Positions 53,801-64,000 of a DNA stretch of 64,000 bases are shown here, piece after piece. The stretch is from the NCBI GenBank assembly GCA_023313575.1, contig JAJTTP010000007.1, forward strand, positions 496,001-560,000, given 5' to 3'. Position 1 is the first letter of the stretch. Every line of letters starts with the position of its first letter. A model generated the notes under the pieces. That model worked only from the letters and a program-made list of their open reading frames with translations, did not search any database and was not told the DNA's origin. Source of the stretch: Eutypella sp. D-1 (taxonomy: Eukaryota; Ascomycota; Sordariomycetes; Xylariales; Diatrypaceae). A program made the translations under genes and the position numbers.

Positions 53801-54869
53801 TGGATCTGGCTACGTCGAAGTTCCAGCGCCTCTCAGAATACGTAAGAAGATGCCAAAGAGGGTGGCATCTGATGGCCAGTCGCTGGATATCCGCCAGCAG
53901 TATAGACGAGACAAGATGAAGGAGCCAATCTCCGAGGAATCGCCTACGGTATCTCGAGAGACTTCCTCCGCCAGCACCGTGAAGAAGCAACACTCATGGT
54001 TTAAAAGGTCCTCCAAGGACCGAGAGGCTATGGTGTCGAGGGGCAACTCTACTTCAAGCAGTGCTGACTATATTACTACGGATTATCTCACGCATACCGA
54101 GACCAATGCATCTGCCGGTCATGTCATGCCGCCGACGAAGAAGAAAAGTTTCAACTTCGCGTTCTGGCGTCACAGCAAGGAACAGCAGCCCCGTATGGAG
54201 CTTTCATTAGGAGGTAAGACCATGGCACAGCTGTATTACACTAGCACCGACACTAATTAGACACAGATCCCGATTTTGAAGAATCCGTTGGCCCCGACTC
54301 AGCGCGGACGCTCAGTAACCCGTCGAGACATGTCAAGAACAAGGGTTCGAAGGACCAGACGGCGAAGCGTAACATCGAGGTTCAGCAGAACTGGCTCGCC
54401 CGCCTGTTCCGCGTCAAACCTGCTACTCGGTACCTCTGCTTCACTATATCGCGGCGCCAGGCACGCCAGGAGATCGCCATCCTGCTGAGGGAGTGGCGCA
54501 AATACGGAATACGCGATGTGCAAGTAGACAAGGGACGAAACATCATCTTTGCGCGCGTCAGCCAGAACAACTGTAAGTCTCCCCCCCCCCTTTCACCTAA
54601 GATGAGTCAGAGAGTCGCGTAGCTAACAAAGTCTTTCCCCCGTGCTAGACCTTAACATGGGCCCGGTCTCCTTTGCCGTCGAGATCATGACGGTCATCGA
54701 GCACGGTAGGCGTAACCAGCTCAGCATCGTTCGGTTCACACAGGAACGCGGAGCCGCTAGCAGCTTCCACAGGGTGGTCGACTCGATGGATACCGTGTTC
54801 CGGCCGCGCTTCCTCCTCGTGGAAGACAAGCACAAGGTGAAGATGATGATCAAGACACTCAACTCCTAG
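50854..54869 (+). CDS. Gin4/Hsl1/Cdr2-type protein kinase (morphogenesis, septin and mitotic-entry control)
   Basis: Exons 50854-51524, 51574-52296, 52388-54213, 54261-54572 and 54649-54869 give 1250 residues. The disordered N-terminus (1-126) leads into a kinase domain at about 127-420: glycine loop GRGSAS (136-141), Lys158 in AAVKIL, HRDLKPEN (catalytic Asp274), DFG (292-294) and YAAPE. An insert of about 30 residues after Lys158 is characteristic of the group. A long Ser/Arg-rich linker follows. The last ~130 residues (RYLCFTISRRQARQEIAILL, then KGRNIIFARV, and FAVEIMTV) look like a KA1 membrane-binding domain. Such kinases act at the septin ring and on Wee1. The ATG at 50854 was chosen because the upstream frame lacks another ATG. 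Which of the yeast paralogues it matches cannot be told. Confidence 0.88.
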
Positions 54870-56759
54870 GTGTGGCATGCATTCTTCCAATCGTCCCCGT
54901 CTTCAACGATGTTTGGAATTGATTTCCCTCCAACAACAAGGGGTATTCAGGCCACTTGATCGACAATTGCACCACCACCACCACCAGTGGATGATCGGAA
55001 TATACTGTCACTATACTAATGTAACGGATTAACGGAGCATGAGCTAGGGAGTTTACGGCGTTTGGTTGGTTGGGGGGCGTTATTTCTGCAGTATCTCTAT
55101 CCATTGCTTTTGGGCCTGCTGACTTCCTTTGACGGTACAATCCCTTTTACGGTCTGGATCCCGAAGACTCTGTATACGGGGGGTTTTTGTGTGGCAGAGG
55201 ACCTGTCGATGTGTGTGGTCTTGGTATACTGAGACTACGTGGATGGGCTTGTTGGCGTATCCTGGTCTACTCAGCCTATGTTCTTTCTGTCTTCTGGATA
55301 GGCGTCGGTGTGTTTTCTACGGAGTACACATCCAACGTCTTCTGAATACAGGTGGACGGGGTAGTTGAGGCGAAAGCTACGAAATTTGGCAAGGGGAGTA
55401 AGGGGGGGATGAGGGATACTTCAACTTTGGGCCGGTGAGTCGTTTGCTCTCATGGCAATAATTGACTGGCCGACTGAGCAATGGATGGAACAGAATGGCA
55501 ACGTGGGGGCGAAATAAAAAAAAAAAGGAAAAGGAAAAAAGGAAAGGGGGTGAAAAAGAAAAATTGGCGAGCTTTTCCGGGGCGCAAGGGGAGAGGGGAC
55601 GATGCTCAGATAGGGGAGGGAGTTGTTTTCGGTTGACGACGACGAAGATGCGGGAACGGAACCGGGGGACGGTTGGGTTTGGCGGTTGGTTGCGCAATTT
55701 TTTTTTTGCAATTCTTCACTGTTAATCACTCACGTTTACATACATGGCTCCGAATCCCACCCCCCTTCGTACCGTACCGTACCTAGGTCAGGTAAATAAT
55801 GTTTATTGTTTCTCTCTTTTAACATGATGGGATACCTCCTCGTGCATCTGTGATCCCATACGGCATGAAGATATATATATATACATTCGTTAAGTATGGC
55901 TGGGTTAGCCGGAGTCGACTCTAGCTCTCAAATAAGCCGGGTAGAAAAGGGGGAAGGGAAACTAATGTTACGAAATGCAAGAAACGAGGCCAGATGGACT
56001 CCTTAGTATTTACTTAAGCGATACGCGGGTATTTCCGGGCCGGCTTACCGCACAACACCGGGAAAGCATGGACGAAAATGAATGGCGCAGTTTCTGGTAC
56101 GTGGAAACGCCAAAGGTGCGCCATTAATTATCGCGGGCGGTCTGGTCTGGCTTCGGTGTCGAGGTTCGTTCGTTCGTCTGAGGTCCAGGTCCCGGGCGCT
56201 GGGCCAACGGAACACCTTGGTAGCCGGCGCCAATTGATTTGCTGGGCTGGGTGAGATGGATCTCGCGATGTCGGCGCGGACCAATGCGCGGAATTCCTCT
56301 TTTTTTTTTTCCCCTTCCTTTTTTTTTCTCTCTCTCATCCAGGTCAAGCTAAGCTGGATAGTAGCACATTTTCATTTTTCATCCTTTAATCCACGCACTT
56401 GCACAACTTTGTTTGAGCCAATTGACAAGGTAAGTTAGATGTTTTTCAATGTCTCTCCCCCTCCTCCCTCCCCCCTTTTAAAACTTGATAAAGTTCAACG
56501 CGATCTCTCCAATAGTTGAACTTACCACTTACGTACATATTCCCAGATACACGCTACCGTTTACCCTTCCATTGGGGTAGATACCTAGGCTAACGGTGTA
56601 TCCGAGATAACATTCTCCAAACGAGAGAGGGAAGGAAGGCCCAGGGGGAAAAAGCGAAAAAGGGAAGAAGGGAAGAAGGGAAAAGGGATAAGCGCAGTTT
56701 TTTAAAGAATAAAGAAAAGAAGAAAAAAAGGAAGGGAAGGAAGTCAGCAGCAGCCAGCC
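54870..56759. other. Intergenic, 1.9 kb; promoter region of the fumarase gene
   Basis: No gene was seen. It has A/G-rich and T-rich stretches (A12 near 55517-55528, T runs near 55700 and 56300-56327) and a TACCTAGGT motif at 55781-55789. A further CTAGG lies near 56586. The last 200 bases are purine-rich and end at the fumarase start. Confidence 0.5.
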
Positions 56760-58704
56760 ATGCTTCTTCGATCGGGAGCCGGAACTGTGGCCAAGAGGTT
56801 TCCTGTGCCGAGGACCGCCGCAGCTCCGCGATTCTTTTCGGCTGTAGCTGCTGCACGTGGTTACTCCTCACACTTTTCCTCTACCAACCCCACTACTACT
56901 ACTATTACTACTACTTCTTCCTCCTCCCCCTCCACCCCCAAGCTTTCCGTTCCCCTCCAGTTCCGAAGAAACTTCCACGCGACCCCGATCACGATGGCGG
57001 CCAACACGAGAACCGAGAGCGATGCGTTCGGCGAGATTCAGGTCCCCGCCGACAAGTACTGGGGCGCCCAGACCGAGCGGTCCCTCGAGAACTTCCGCAT
57101 CAACCAGCCCCAGGATCGCATGCCGCCCCCTATTATCAAGGCTTTTGGTATTCTCAAGGGCGCCGCTGCTACCGTGAACATGCGGTACGGTTTGGGTACG
57201 TCTATCTTTTTTTCCTTTCTTTCCCCCCCCCTTTCTTTTGTCCGGAATTTCTTTTCCGTTGTTCGCTTTGGGGGAAAGATAAAAATAAAATAAAAGTTCT
57301 ATGGTGGGGTGGGATGAGGGGTAGTGGGACGGCCTTCAAGACGTCATAGCTAGTTGTTAGTTGTGTTCACGAGTATTGGCTTACACGATGATACCTCTGT
57401 TGTTGTAACCACAGATGAGAAAGTCGGGAAAGCCATCCAGCAGGCGGCCAAGGAGGTAGAAGACCTCAAGCTTATCGACCACTTCCCGCTCGTCGTCTGG
57501 CAGACCGGGTCCGGCACGCAGTCGAACATGAATGCGAACGAGGTCATTTCGAACCGAGCGATCGAGATCCTGGGCGGCGTCAAGGGCAGCAAGAAGCCCG
57601 TACACCCCAACGACCACGTCAACCGATCGGCCTCTTCCAACGATACCTTCCCGACCGTCATGCACATTGCCGCGGTGCTCGAGCTCGAGGGCTCTCTGCT
57701 GCCGGCCATCAAGAGCCTGCGTGACGCCCTGCAGCGCAAGGTCGACGAGTTCGACGCCAAGAATATCATTAAGATCGGCCGCACGCACTTGCAGGACGCC
57801 ACGCCGCTGACCCTGGCCCAGGAGTTCTCCGGCTACGTGGCCCAGCTCGACTACGGCATCAAGCGCGTCGAGTCGTCGCTGCCGGACTTGCGCTTGCTGG
57901 CTCAGGGCGGAACCGCCGTCGGCACCGGCATCAACACCTTCGAGGGCTTCGCCGAGGCCATCGCCGAGGAGGTCTCCAAGATGACCGGCACGGAATTCCG
58001 GACGGCGCCGAACAAGTTCGAGGCGCTGGCGGCGCACGACGCGCTGGTGCAGGCGCACGGCTCGCTCAACACCCTCGCGACGTCCCTGACCAAGATTGCG
58101 CAGGACATCCGGTACCTAGGCAGCGGACCGCGGTGCGGGCTCGGCGAGCTGATCCTGCCGGAGAACGAGCCCGGGTCCAGCATCATGCCCGGCAAGGTCA
58201 ACCCCACCCAGGCCGAGGCCCTCACCATGGTCTGCGCCCAGGTCATGGGCAACCACGTCGCCGCCACCATCGGCGGCATGAACGGCCAGTTCGAGCTCAA
58301 CGTCTACAAGCCCCTCATCATCCGCAACCTGCTGCACAGCTCCCGCCTGCTCGCCGACGGCATGGCCTCCTTCGAGCGCAACCTCGTCGTCGGCCTCCAG
58401 GCCAACGAGGAGAAGATCGCCAGCATCATGAAGGAATCGTAAGTCCAAGTGCACTTCCCCCCAATAGATAAAAGTCAGATTACTAACTAACCACTTCTGT
58501 TCTTCCCAAAACAGGCTCATGCTCGTCACCTGCCTCAACCCCAAGATCGGCTACGACATGGCGTCCAAGGTGGCCAAGAACGCGCACAAGAAAGGTCTGA
58601 CGCTGAAGCAGAGCGCGCTCGAGCTCCAGGCCCTGACCGACGAGGAGTTCGACACCCTCGTCAAGCCGGAGCTCATGGTCGGCCCGAAGCCCTACAAGGG
58701 CTAA
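56760..58704 (+). CDS. FUM1: Fumarate hydratase (fumarase), mitochondrial with probable cytosolic form
   Basis: Exons 56760-57195, 57415-58438 and 58515-58704 give 549 residues (yeast 488). The N-terminus (1-78) is a presequence: Arg/Ser/Ala-rich, with a Thr/Ser tract at about 45-58 and a typical cleavage-site region [11 protein letters not shown] at 66-76. Met79 then precedes [20 protein letters not shown], where class II fumarases begin. The class signature [11 protein letters not shown] is at 399-409, and [10 protein letters not shown] and NDHVN supply other active-site residues. It hydrates fumarate to malate in the citric acid cycle; a cytosolic pool in fungi also acts in the DNA damage response. 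No defects were seen. Confidence 0.97.
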
Positions 58705-59996
58705 GCAGGTCCCTCCTCCCCACCTGCCTACCTACTACGCAAATACCCCCTCCCAACCCCGAAATCACACCCTCCCTGCTGGCTTGAGCCAGTCGAGACC
58801 TTGGCGGAGCCAGAAACTACGGGTCTTTCTATACCGCGGTATCAAGGAGGCGTCGCCGAGCCTCGGCTTCTGGCCCTGACCTGTAGATTCATTGTACATA
58901 TACATACATAACTCATACATGCCTAGATGAACTATGTACCCCGTGTAGGTATGGACAGCGGGAAAGGTGAAAACCCCCCGCCCTCCCCCCTAAAACCCAA
59001 AAGAAAAAAGAAAAGCAAAAAGTTGTAAAAATAGAAAGAGCAAAAAAGTAATCATGATCCATCACATCATCTTCTAAATCTTTCCCCGAGAATTGGGCTT
59101 ACGATGACGAATGCTGATACTCCATGTATGACTGCTGTAAAATAACCCCCCCCCCCCCCCCGGAAAAGAAAACCCGGCCAGTTGGAGGGAAGTGCCAAGA
59201 CACAGTCGCTCGGTGAAGGCTTCGTTCCCCGAGTGAGTAGAGTGTGAAGGAGTCCTGAACCAGGCCTCGTGAATGTGTGTGGCTCCGCGGGGCCAGTGTC
59301 CTTCTGGCGCGAGTTCGCGGTTAGAGTGGAGCAAGTGAAAGTAAGAGAAACAGAACACCAGAATACCTGTTCGCCGCTGCAGTTACAAGACGTGTAGCCA
59401 GGCTTGCGCAGCGCCGCCCGGTAGCCTCGCCCTGCATCTTTTGGGTTCTTGATGCTGCCATAGGGCTTATCGTAGCCGGATGGTTGGATAGTAATCATTC
59501 CTGCCTTTTTTCCTCGCCCCAGAGGACTTTGATTGTCAGGAGATTTGGTATGGAGATACACGGAGGGTGAAACTCCCCTATATATAGAGAAGTCTAGTCT
59601 ATTGTAGATAGGGATGAGGCTGCCATCGCCCCTATACCCTTATCACGTGACGACACTCACAGATCACCTAAAATGGCACTTTCGAACGGGGATTCGTGTA
59701 GTTCTTGAAATGGGGCTGGCTTACATTATGAGGCCTCGTCGCTATTTGCGAATAGGCAGATAGCGTCGTATCGGCCGTTCATCAGCTCCACTCGGTTGCT
59801 TATGCCTAGTCCCAGGGTTTGCTGATAACTACTCCATGCCCCCCCGCACGTCCTAGGACCTTCACAGTAAAGAGTTCGATTACAATTCCAGGCTTCCTTC
59901 GATATCTCTATTTCCAGCTTAGGAATTGATATGGTGGTTTCTAGTTCCTATGGTGAATGGTTTTATTGCTCTTAGATTATATATGAATCAAACAGC
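58705..59996. other. Intergenic region between fumarase and the STAND gene
   Basis: Holds the fumarase 3' region, a C16 run at about 59146-59161 and the possible minus-strand ORF at 59361-59498. Upstream of the STAND gene it is AT-rich, with TATATATAG at 59579-59587. Nothing else was recognised. Confidence 0.5.
59361..59498 (-). CDS. Possible small protein, 5' exon only (low confidence)
   Basis: An ATG at 59498 on the - strand opens MITIQPSGYDKPYGSIKNPK and continues coding-like to GYTSCNCSGEQ, where a GTATTC at 59366-59361 could be a splice donor. A TATATA box-like sequence lies about 85 bases upstream. The frame stays open to 59067, but that part is cut by the C16 tract and looks non-coding. 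I do not recognise the protein. It may be a chance ORF in the fumarase/STAND intergenic region. Confidence 0.2.
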
Positions 59997-62900
59997 ATGT
60001 CGAAGCCGCCGGACCCGAGCTCCTCAATGGAGAATATGTGGCGGGATGCGACAGCTAGGTTCAGTGAATGTACTGGAATGAGCGTCAACCTAAAGCCTCC
60101 CAAGACCCTAAATGACTGCATCAAAGAAATCAACAAGAGTTGGTTTAAGGAGCTTCATGGGCCTACACGTAAAGAGAAAGCAGAAGACTACGGCATTGAT
60201 ATCCTACGATTCTTGAAGCTACTTGGCAGTGTAGCAGCACAGGGACCGGAAATGGTGGGTTGTTCTCCGGCAATCTGATGGCACTTCAAGATCATGACAA
60301 CTCACATTCACACAAAGGTTTCCGGGTCACCATCGAGTTTATGTTTCAATGCGGCATTTCTACTCCTGGATATCCCAGAGCAACTGAAGTCTTTCCGCGA
60401 GGCAATTGATGCGCTCTTCACCACGATAGCGCCTTACCTTGGAATTTTCAGGATTTACGACAAGATGGAGCAGTTCAACGACATCGAGCCTGAACTGAAG
60501 CGAGCTATCCACGCAGTCATGATCAGCTTCGTCGACGTTTGCGCTCTTGCCATCAGACTCAGGGACTCTGGAAAGTGGCAGAAGTTCAAATCCAGTATGA
60601 AGGTCGCCATTCTTCGCGATGATTCTGGAATTAAAGCCGAAATCGAGAAGTTCGAGAGTCTTACCAAGACTCACCACTCGGTACAGTCAACGCAGACTCT
60701 GAAGGTATTGCTGGAGACTAGGAGCGACCTCATAGCGTTCCTCGAAAAGGATTCAGAGAGAAATCAGCAGATAGCGACTGATGTCGCGAGCCTCAAAGCC
60801 TCCGATGATAATCGAAAGTCGAAGGATAATAGACGAAAACACATCGATAATATCATGAAGAAGCTCGGGATCGAGGACTCGGTCTACAAATCGTTCATGG
60901 AGACATGCGACAAGCCTAGGAAGGATTGCATCTCGAACACGGCTGGGTGGTTTACCAATCTTCCCAATTTCAAGAACTGGGCAGAAAGAGACAACTGTGA
61001 ATCGGACATGTTGTTCATGGTAACCGGTTCTTCGCATACGGGAAAGACCGTAGTCCTCTCAAACATGATACACCACCTAAGATCCTTACACGAGGCGTCT
61101 ACTCTTAGTTCACCGAGGACGCTGATTGCGTCTTACTTCTTTCCAAGTGTCACAGTTAAGGACGACCGAGATAAACGACCGATTTCAACAGCTCTAAAAT
61201 GCATCGCAATTCAGCTTGCGCACCTGGATGCGGCATACGCTGAGAGCCTCTCCCAGTCTTGCGATAGCAAGAGTGAAAACAGTAACTTCTTCAGGGACGC
61301 AGACTGCCAAGAGCTTTGGGACTTTCTCGAAATTGGTTCTCCTCGAGGCAACACCACGCTATATCTCATATTCGATGGGCTAAGTGGGTTGCCGGATGAA
61401 TCTCCTGATACCCGAGCACAGAAAGAACAGTTGTTTCGAATTCTATGTAACTCTGTACAATCATCGGTGCGAGTTCTAATATCTGTAAGGCGGGACATGT
61501 TTCGGACTGAAGACCTGCCCCCCCATTCCAACGTGGAAATAGAGAAACATAATGAACAGGATATTAAGAAGTACATTGGCCAATTCATGAACGACAATGA
61601 TCTTTTTCAAGATGCAGAAGACCAAGCGCTGGGCATGCGGGTCTCGGATAGTCTCACTGAGCGGGTGCGTGGGAACTACAACAAACTAAAGGCTGCACTG
61701 GGGCAAATTAAAGATGTTGTCGCTTCAGACGGGTTAGTGACAGAGATCAACAAGATACTGGCCGATTCAAGCATGACTGAGAAGCAAATCACTCAGGCGA
61801 CGATTGCCCAGCTGGAAGAGAGGCTCAGTGGAGAAGAAGTTGACGAACTTAACGAGCTCCTGTCATGGGTCATCTATGGAATGAGGCCTTTTACCATTGA
61901 TGAGCTGAATGCTGCATTATTCCTTCGCTCGCAAAGAAGAGGAACTCTACGACTTAGGAAGAAGGTAGAGGGAAAGTACTCAAGTATCCTAACAATCAGC
62001 ACGGGTGGCCGTGTCGGGGTCCACGAGAATATTAAGGGCTTGCTTACGAAGAGAAGAACTGAGCCCAGAAACACCAACAATGCCCCAGAGTTCACAGCGA
62101 CTATCTCTATCACGAAGGGAGACTTCAGGAGCGTCCAGACATTTCTGTGGAGCCTGTCACAGAAAGTTGACTCGTTGGCCCATGATAGATTCGGGTTTGA
62201 GCAGATTCCAGAACGACAAAGAGTAAAGGACAGTATTCAGGTGAACGAAGTCGATGCGAACTTTACCATCATAAGACGGACATTTCACTTCCTTGCCGGT
62301 GAGCCGAACAAAGAGACAAGAGCGTTGGGACCTTATCTCCTGAGATCTCTGCCAGGCCATCTTGATGAGATCACCAAGAAGGCGACCGGTTACGAGGAGC
62401 TCACGCCAGCTCAGAAGCAGGAGATTGGCGAGGGTCTTTTCTCACTGTTCGTATCCGGAGAGGCTATTGAAAGACACTGGGATAGTTGCCAAATGTTGTT
62501 CTGGTACGGCAACCCAGGCGAAATATGGATTTTTCGAAAGTGGCTAGACGATGCTTCCGCTACCAGTCACCTGGGATGGCTAGACCGCGAATGGCTCAAA
62601 AAAGTCAGGGCTGACCCAAACCCAAACCAAGCGTTACTTTTGAATATCATGAAAACAGTGGCGAGGCATTGGTTGTGCGAAAGGAAGTGGGAAGCAGCGA
62701 GGGCATTCGAGTGGCTGAAAGGCTTTTGGAAAATAGCACCTCCTACCGAAGTGAATACCATGGGCGCACTGCAAGAATCGAAGGAGGTTACTATTAACCC
62801 CGTCCCTAGCTTGAATCCACAGAATACGGAGATAGTTACGAGCGTTTTGGAATGGTGTAAAGGCATCGTCTCTATCGTTTCCGATGAGGATAAGGCTCTC

Positions 62901-64000
62901 ATGAACGAACGCCTTGGGGAAACCTACTTTGCCGAAAAGAAACTTTCGAAGGCAATTGAGTCATACAACTATGCCATCAGTCTTGCCAGTCCTGATTGGG
63001 AGTGTCTCGAAGGGTTGGCAAATGCTCTTGCCGGCGATGAACAATACGAAAATGCCTGTCAGACCATGGAAAAGGCGCTGGAAATTCTCATCAATGAGGA
63101 CAGACCAGATAATAATAGCCTCCTCAGCGCCAATTACAGCCAACTTGCTGAATGGCAGCTGGAACTTAAACAGCCCATACGCGCTGTCAAATACCTGGAA
63201 CGAGCCATTGGCGTAACACCGGAAGAAGACAATCTCTATTTTGAGATTCTAACGATCTATCTACTCAATGATCTGATCAACGACACGGTGGGGTTTGTAC
63301 GCGATCTGGTCATGCAGGATAATGTTAGAAATGGGGTCAGCCTATTTGGTCGTGTCATAGACCTCATGGCGGACGATTTGAGGGCTGGTACCTTGTTTGG
63401 GGCACTTTTTGGTGCACTCGCTGAAGAGCGGGAGATGCTCACCAGTGTTCATCACGAAATCGACTATGCAATCGACAGAGCAAGAATAAATGGCCGGATG
63501 GACAACACAGCTAACCTGCCGCTCTTCAAAGGCGTAGCTATATACCGTTACGGTCCTGATGAATCTACGCGCGCTCAACAAGCTATACGATGCTGGGAGC
63601 AGTCCCTCAATGTCGAACTGTCGTCTTCTTACAGGAGGAATCTATCCTCTTATTTCTGGTGGAAGTACCCGCATATTATCTCCTCGGCTTGGCTGTGTGA
63701 ACATTACTTTAGCGAGGCTCGAAAGTTGAAGAATCCCGACCCCCAGGACCTCAGCCCTTACCTGGAAAAGATGAAACGTATAATCGAGATGGAGGCTTCT
63801 TATAACATGACTGCATCCAATATGTTCTTGATGAGCTTCTATGCCAGAGCTTCCAGAGACACGGAGGCCACCAAAAAAGTATCGCAAGTACATATCGAGG
63901 CCGCCTTCGACATGCTCTCAGATGATATTGACCAGAATGACTGGGAAGGTTACACCCAACTTGGTAGTGTTCTGACGCATTGTGGCGACGATGTTAACGG
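59997..64000 (+). CDS. Fungal NLR-like STAND protein: Goodbye-like N-terminus, P-loop NTPase, TPR-like C-terminus (cut by window end)
   Basis: Exon 1 is 59997-60254. Exon 2 starts at 60318 after a 63-base intron (GTGGGT...AAAG) and stays open to the end: at least 1313 residues with no stop. Residues about 10-245 (MWRDATARFSECTG near the start, and FRIYDKMEQFNDIEPELKRA further on) match the Goodbye-like domain found at the N-terminus of fungal STAND proteins. The NTPase module follows: Walker A GSSHTGKT (323-330), Walker B LYLIFDG with Asp439, and a sensor-like VRVLISVRRDMF near 480. WVIYGMRPFTIDELNAAL (about 603-620) is the winged-helix-type segment after STAND NTPases. From about 945, paired helices (LGETYFAEKKLSKAIESYNY and similar) look like TPRs. 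Such proteins resemble NLR immune and heterokaryon-incompatibility receptors. The 3' end is outside the window; the ligand is unknown. Confidence 0.85.

Noticed and set aside
57381..58058. 225-codon - strand frame opposite fumarase
   Set aside because: Antisense shadow of the conserved fumarase exon.
59067..59360. Downstream part of the 164-codon - strand frame near the fumarase end
   Set aside because: It passes through the C16 tract (encoding poly-Gly) and loses coding character. Only the first ~45 codons from 59498 were kept as a weak candidate.

Overview
The window reads as nuclear DNA of a filamentous ascomycete (Pezizomycotina, most likely a Sordariomycete; the order cannot be fixed from sequence alone). 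The genes are eukaryotic, with short GT-AG introns of about 50-220 bases, GC-rich coding exons, and long intergenic stretches full of pyrimidine tracts, microsatellites and a dispersed TAGGTAC-type motif. No plasmid, phage, CRISPR, rRNA or convincing tRNA sequence was seen.

Layout, left to right: a spliced enoyl-CoA hydratase (2186-3705, +); an F-box-like protein (7350-8487, -); the mitochondrial magnesium channel MRS2 (9755-11608, +), convergent with a NIPA-type magnesium transporter (13456-15369, -); V-ATPase subunit E (17987-19005, +), convergent with a nuclear protein that has an N-terminal PCNA-binding-like motif and tentatively belongs to the SLF2/Nse6 (CANIN) group (19768-22297, -); an F-box protein (24305-25435, -), divergent from a small unrecognised gene (25682-26435, +); about 7 kb with no credible gene; a Dnf1/DnfA-type phospholipid flippase (33651-38569, +); a small unrecognised gene (40989-41663, +); an MSC7-type membrane-anchored aldehyde dehydrogenase (42526-44454, +); SMC5 (45375-49082, -); a Gin4/Hsl1/Cdr2-type septin-linked kinase with a C-terminal KA1-like domain (50854-54869, +); fumarase (56760-58704, +); and a large fungal NLR-like STAND protein (59997 to beyond 64000, +) cut by the window edge.

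Most of the window is housekeeping: mitochondrial metabolism and ion supply (enoyl-CoA hydratase, MRS2, fumarase), membrane traffic and acidification (flippase, V-ATPase), and chromosome and cell-cycle functions (SMC5, the SLF2-like protein, the Gin4-like kinase). Accessory character is concentrated in the two F-box genes, the gene-poor 22.3-33.6 kb stretch and, above all, the STAND/NLR gene at the right edge, whose architecture (Goodbye-like N-terminus, P-loop NTPase, winged-helix-like segment, TPR-like C-terminus) is that of fungal self/non-self recognition receptors. Exon boundaries were worked out by hand from splice signals and reading-frame closure. For every complete gene the exon lengths sum to a multiple of three.
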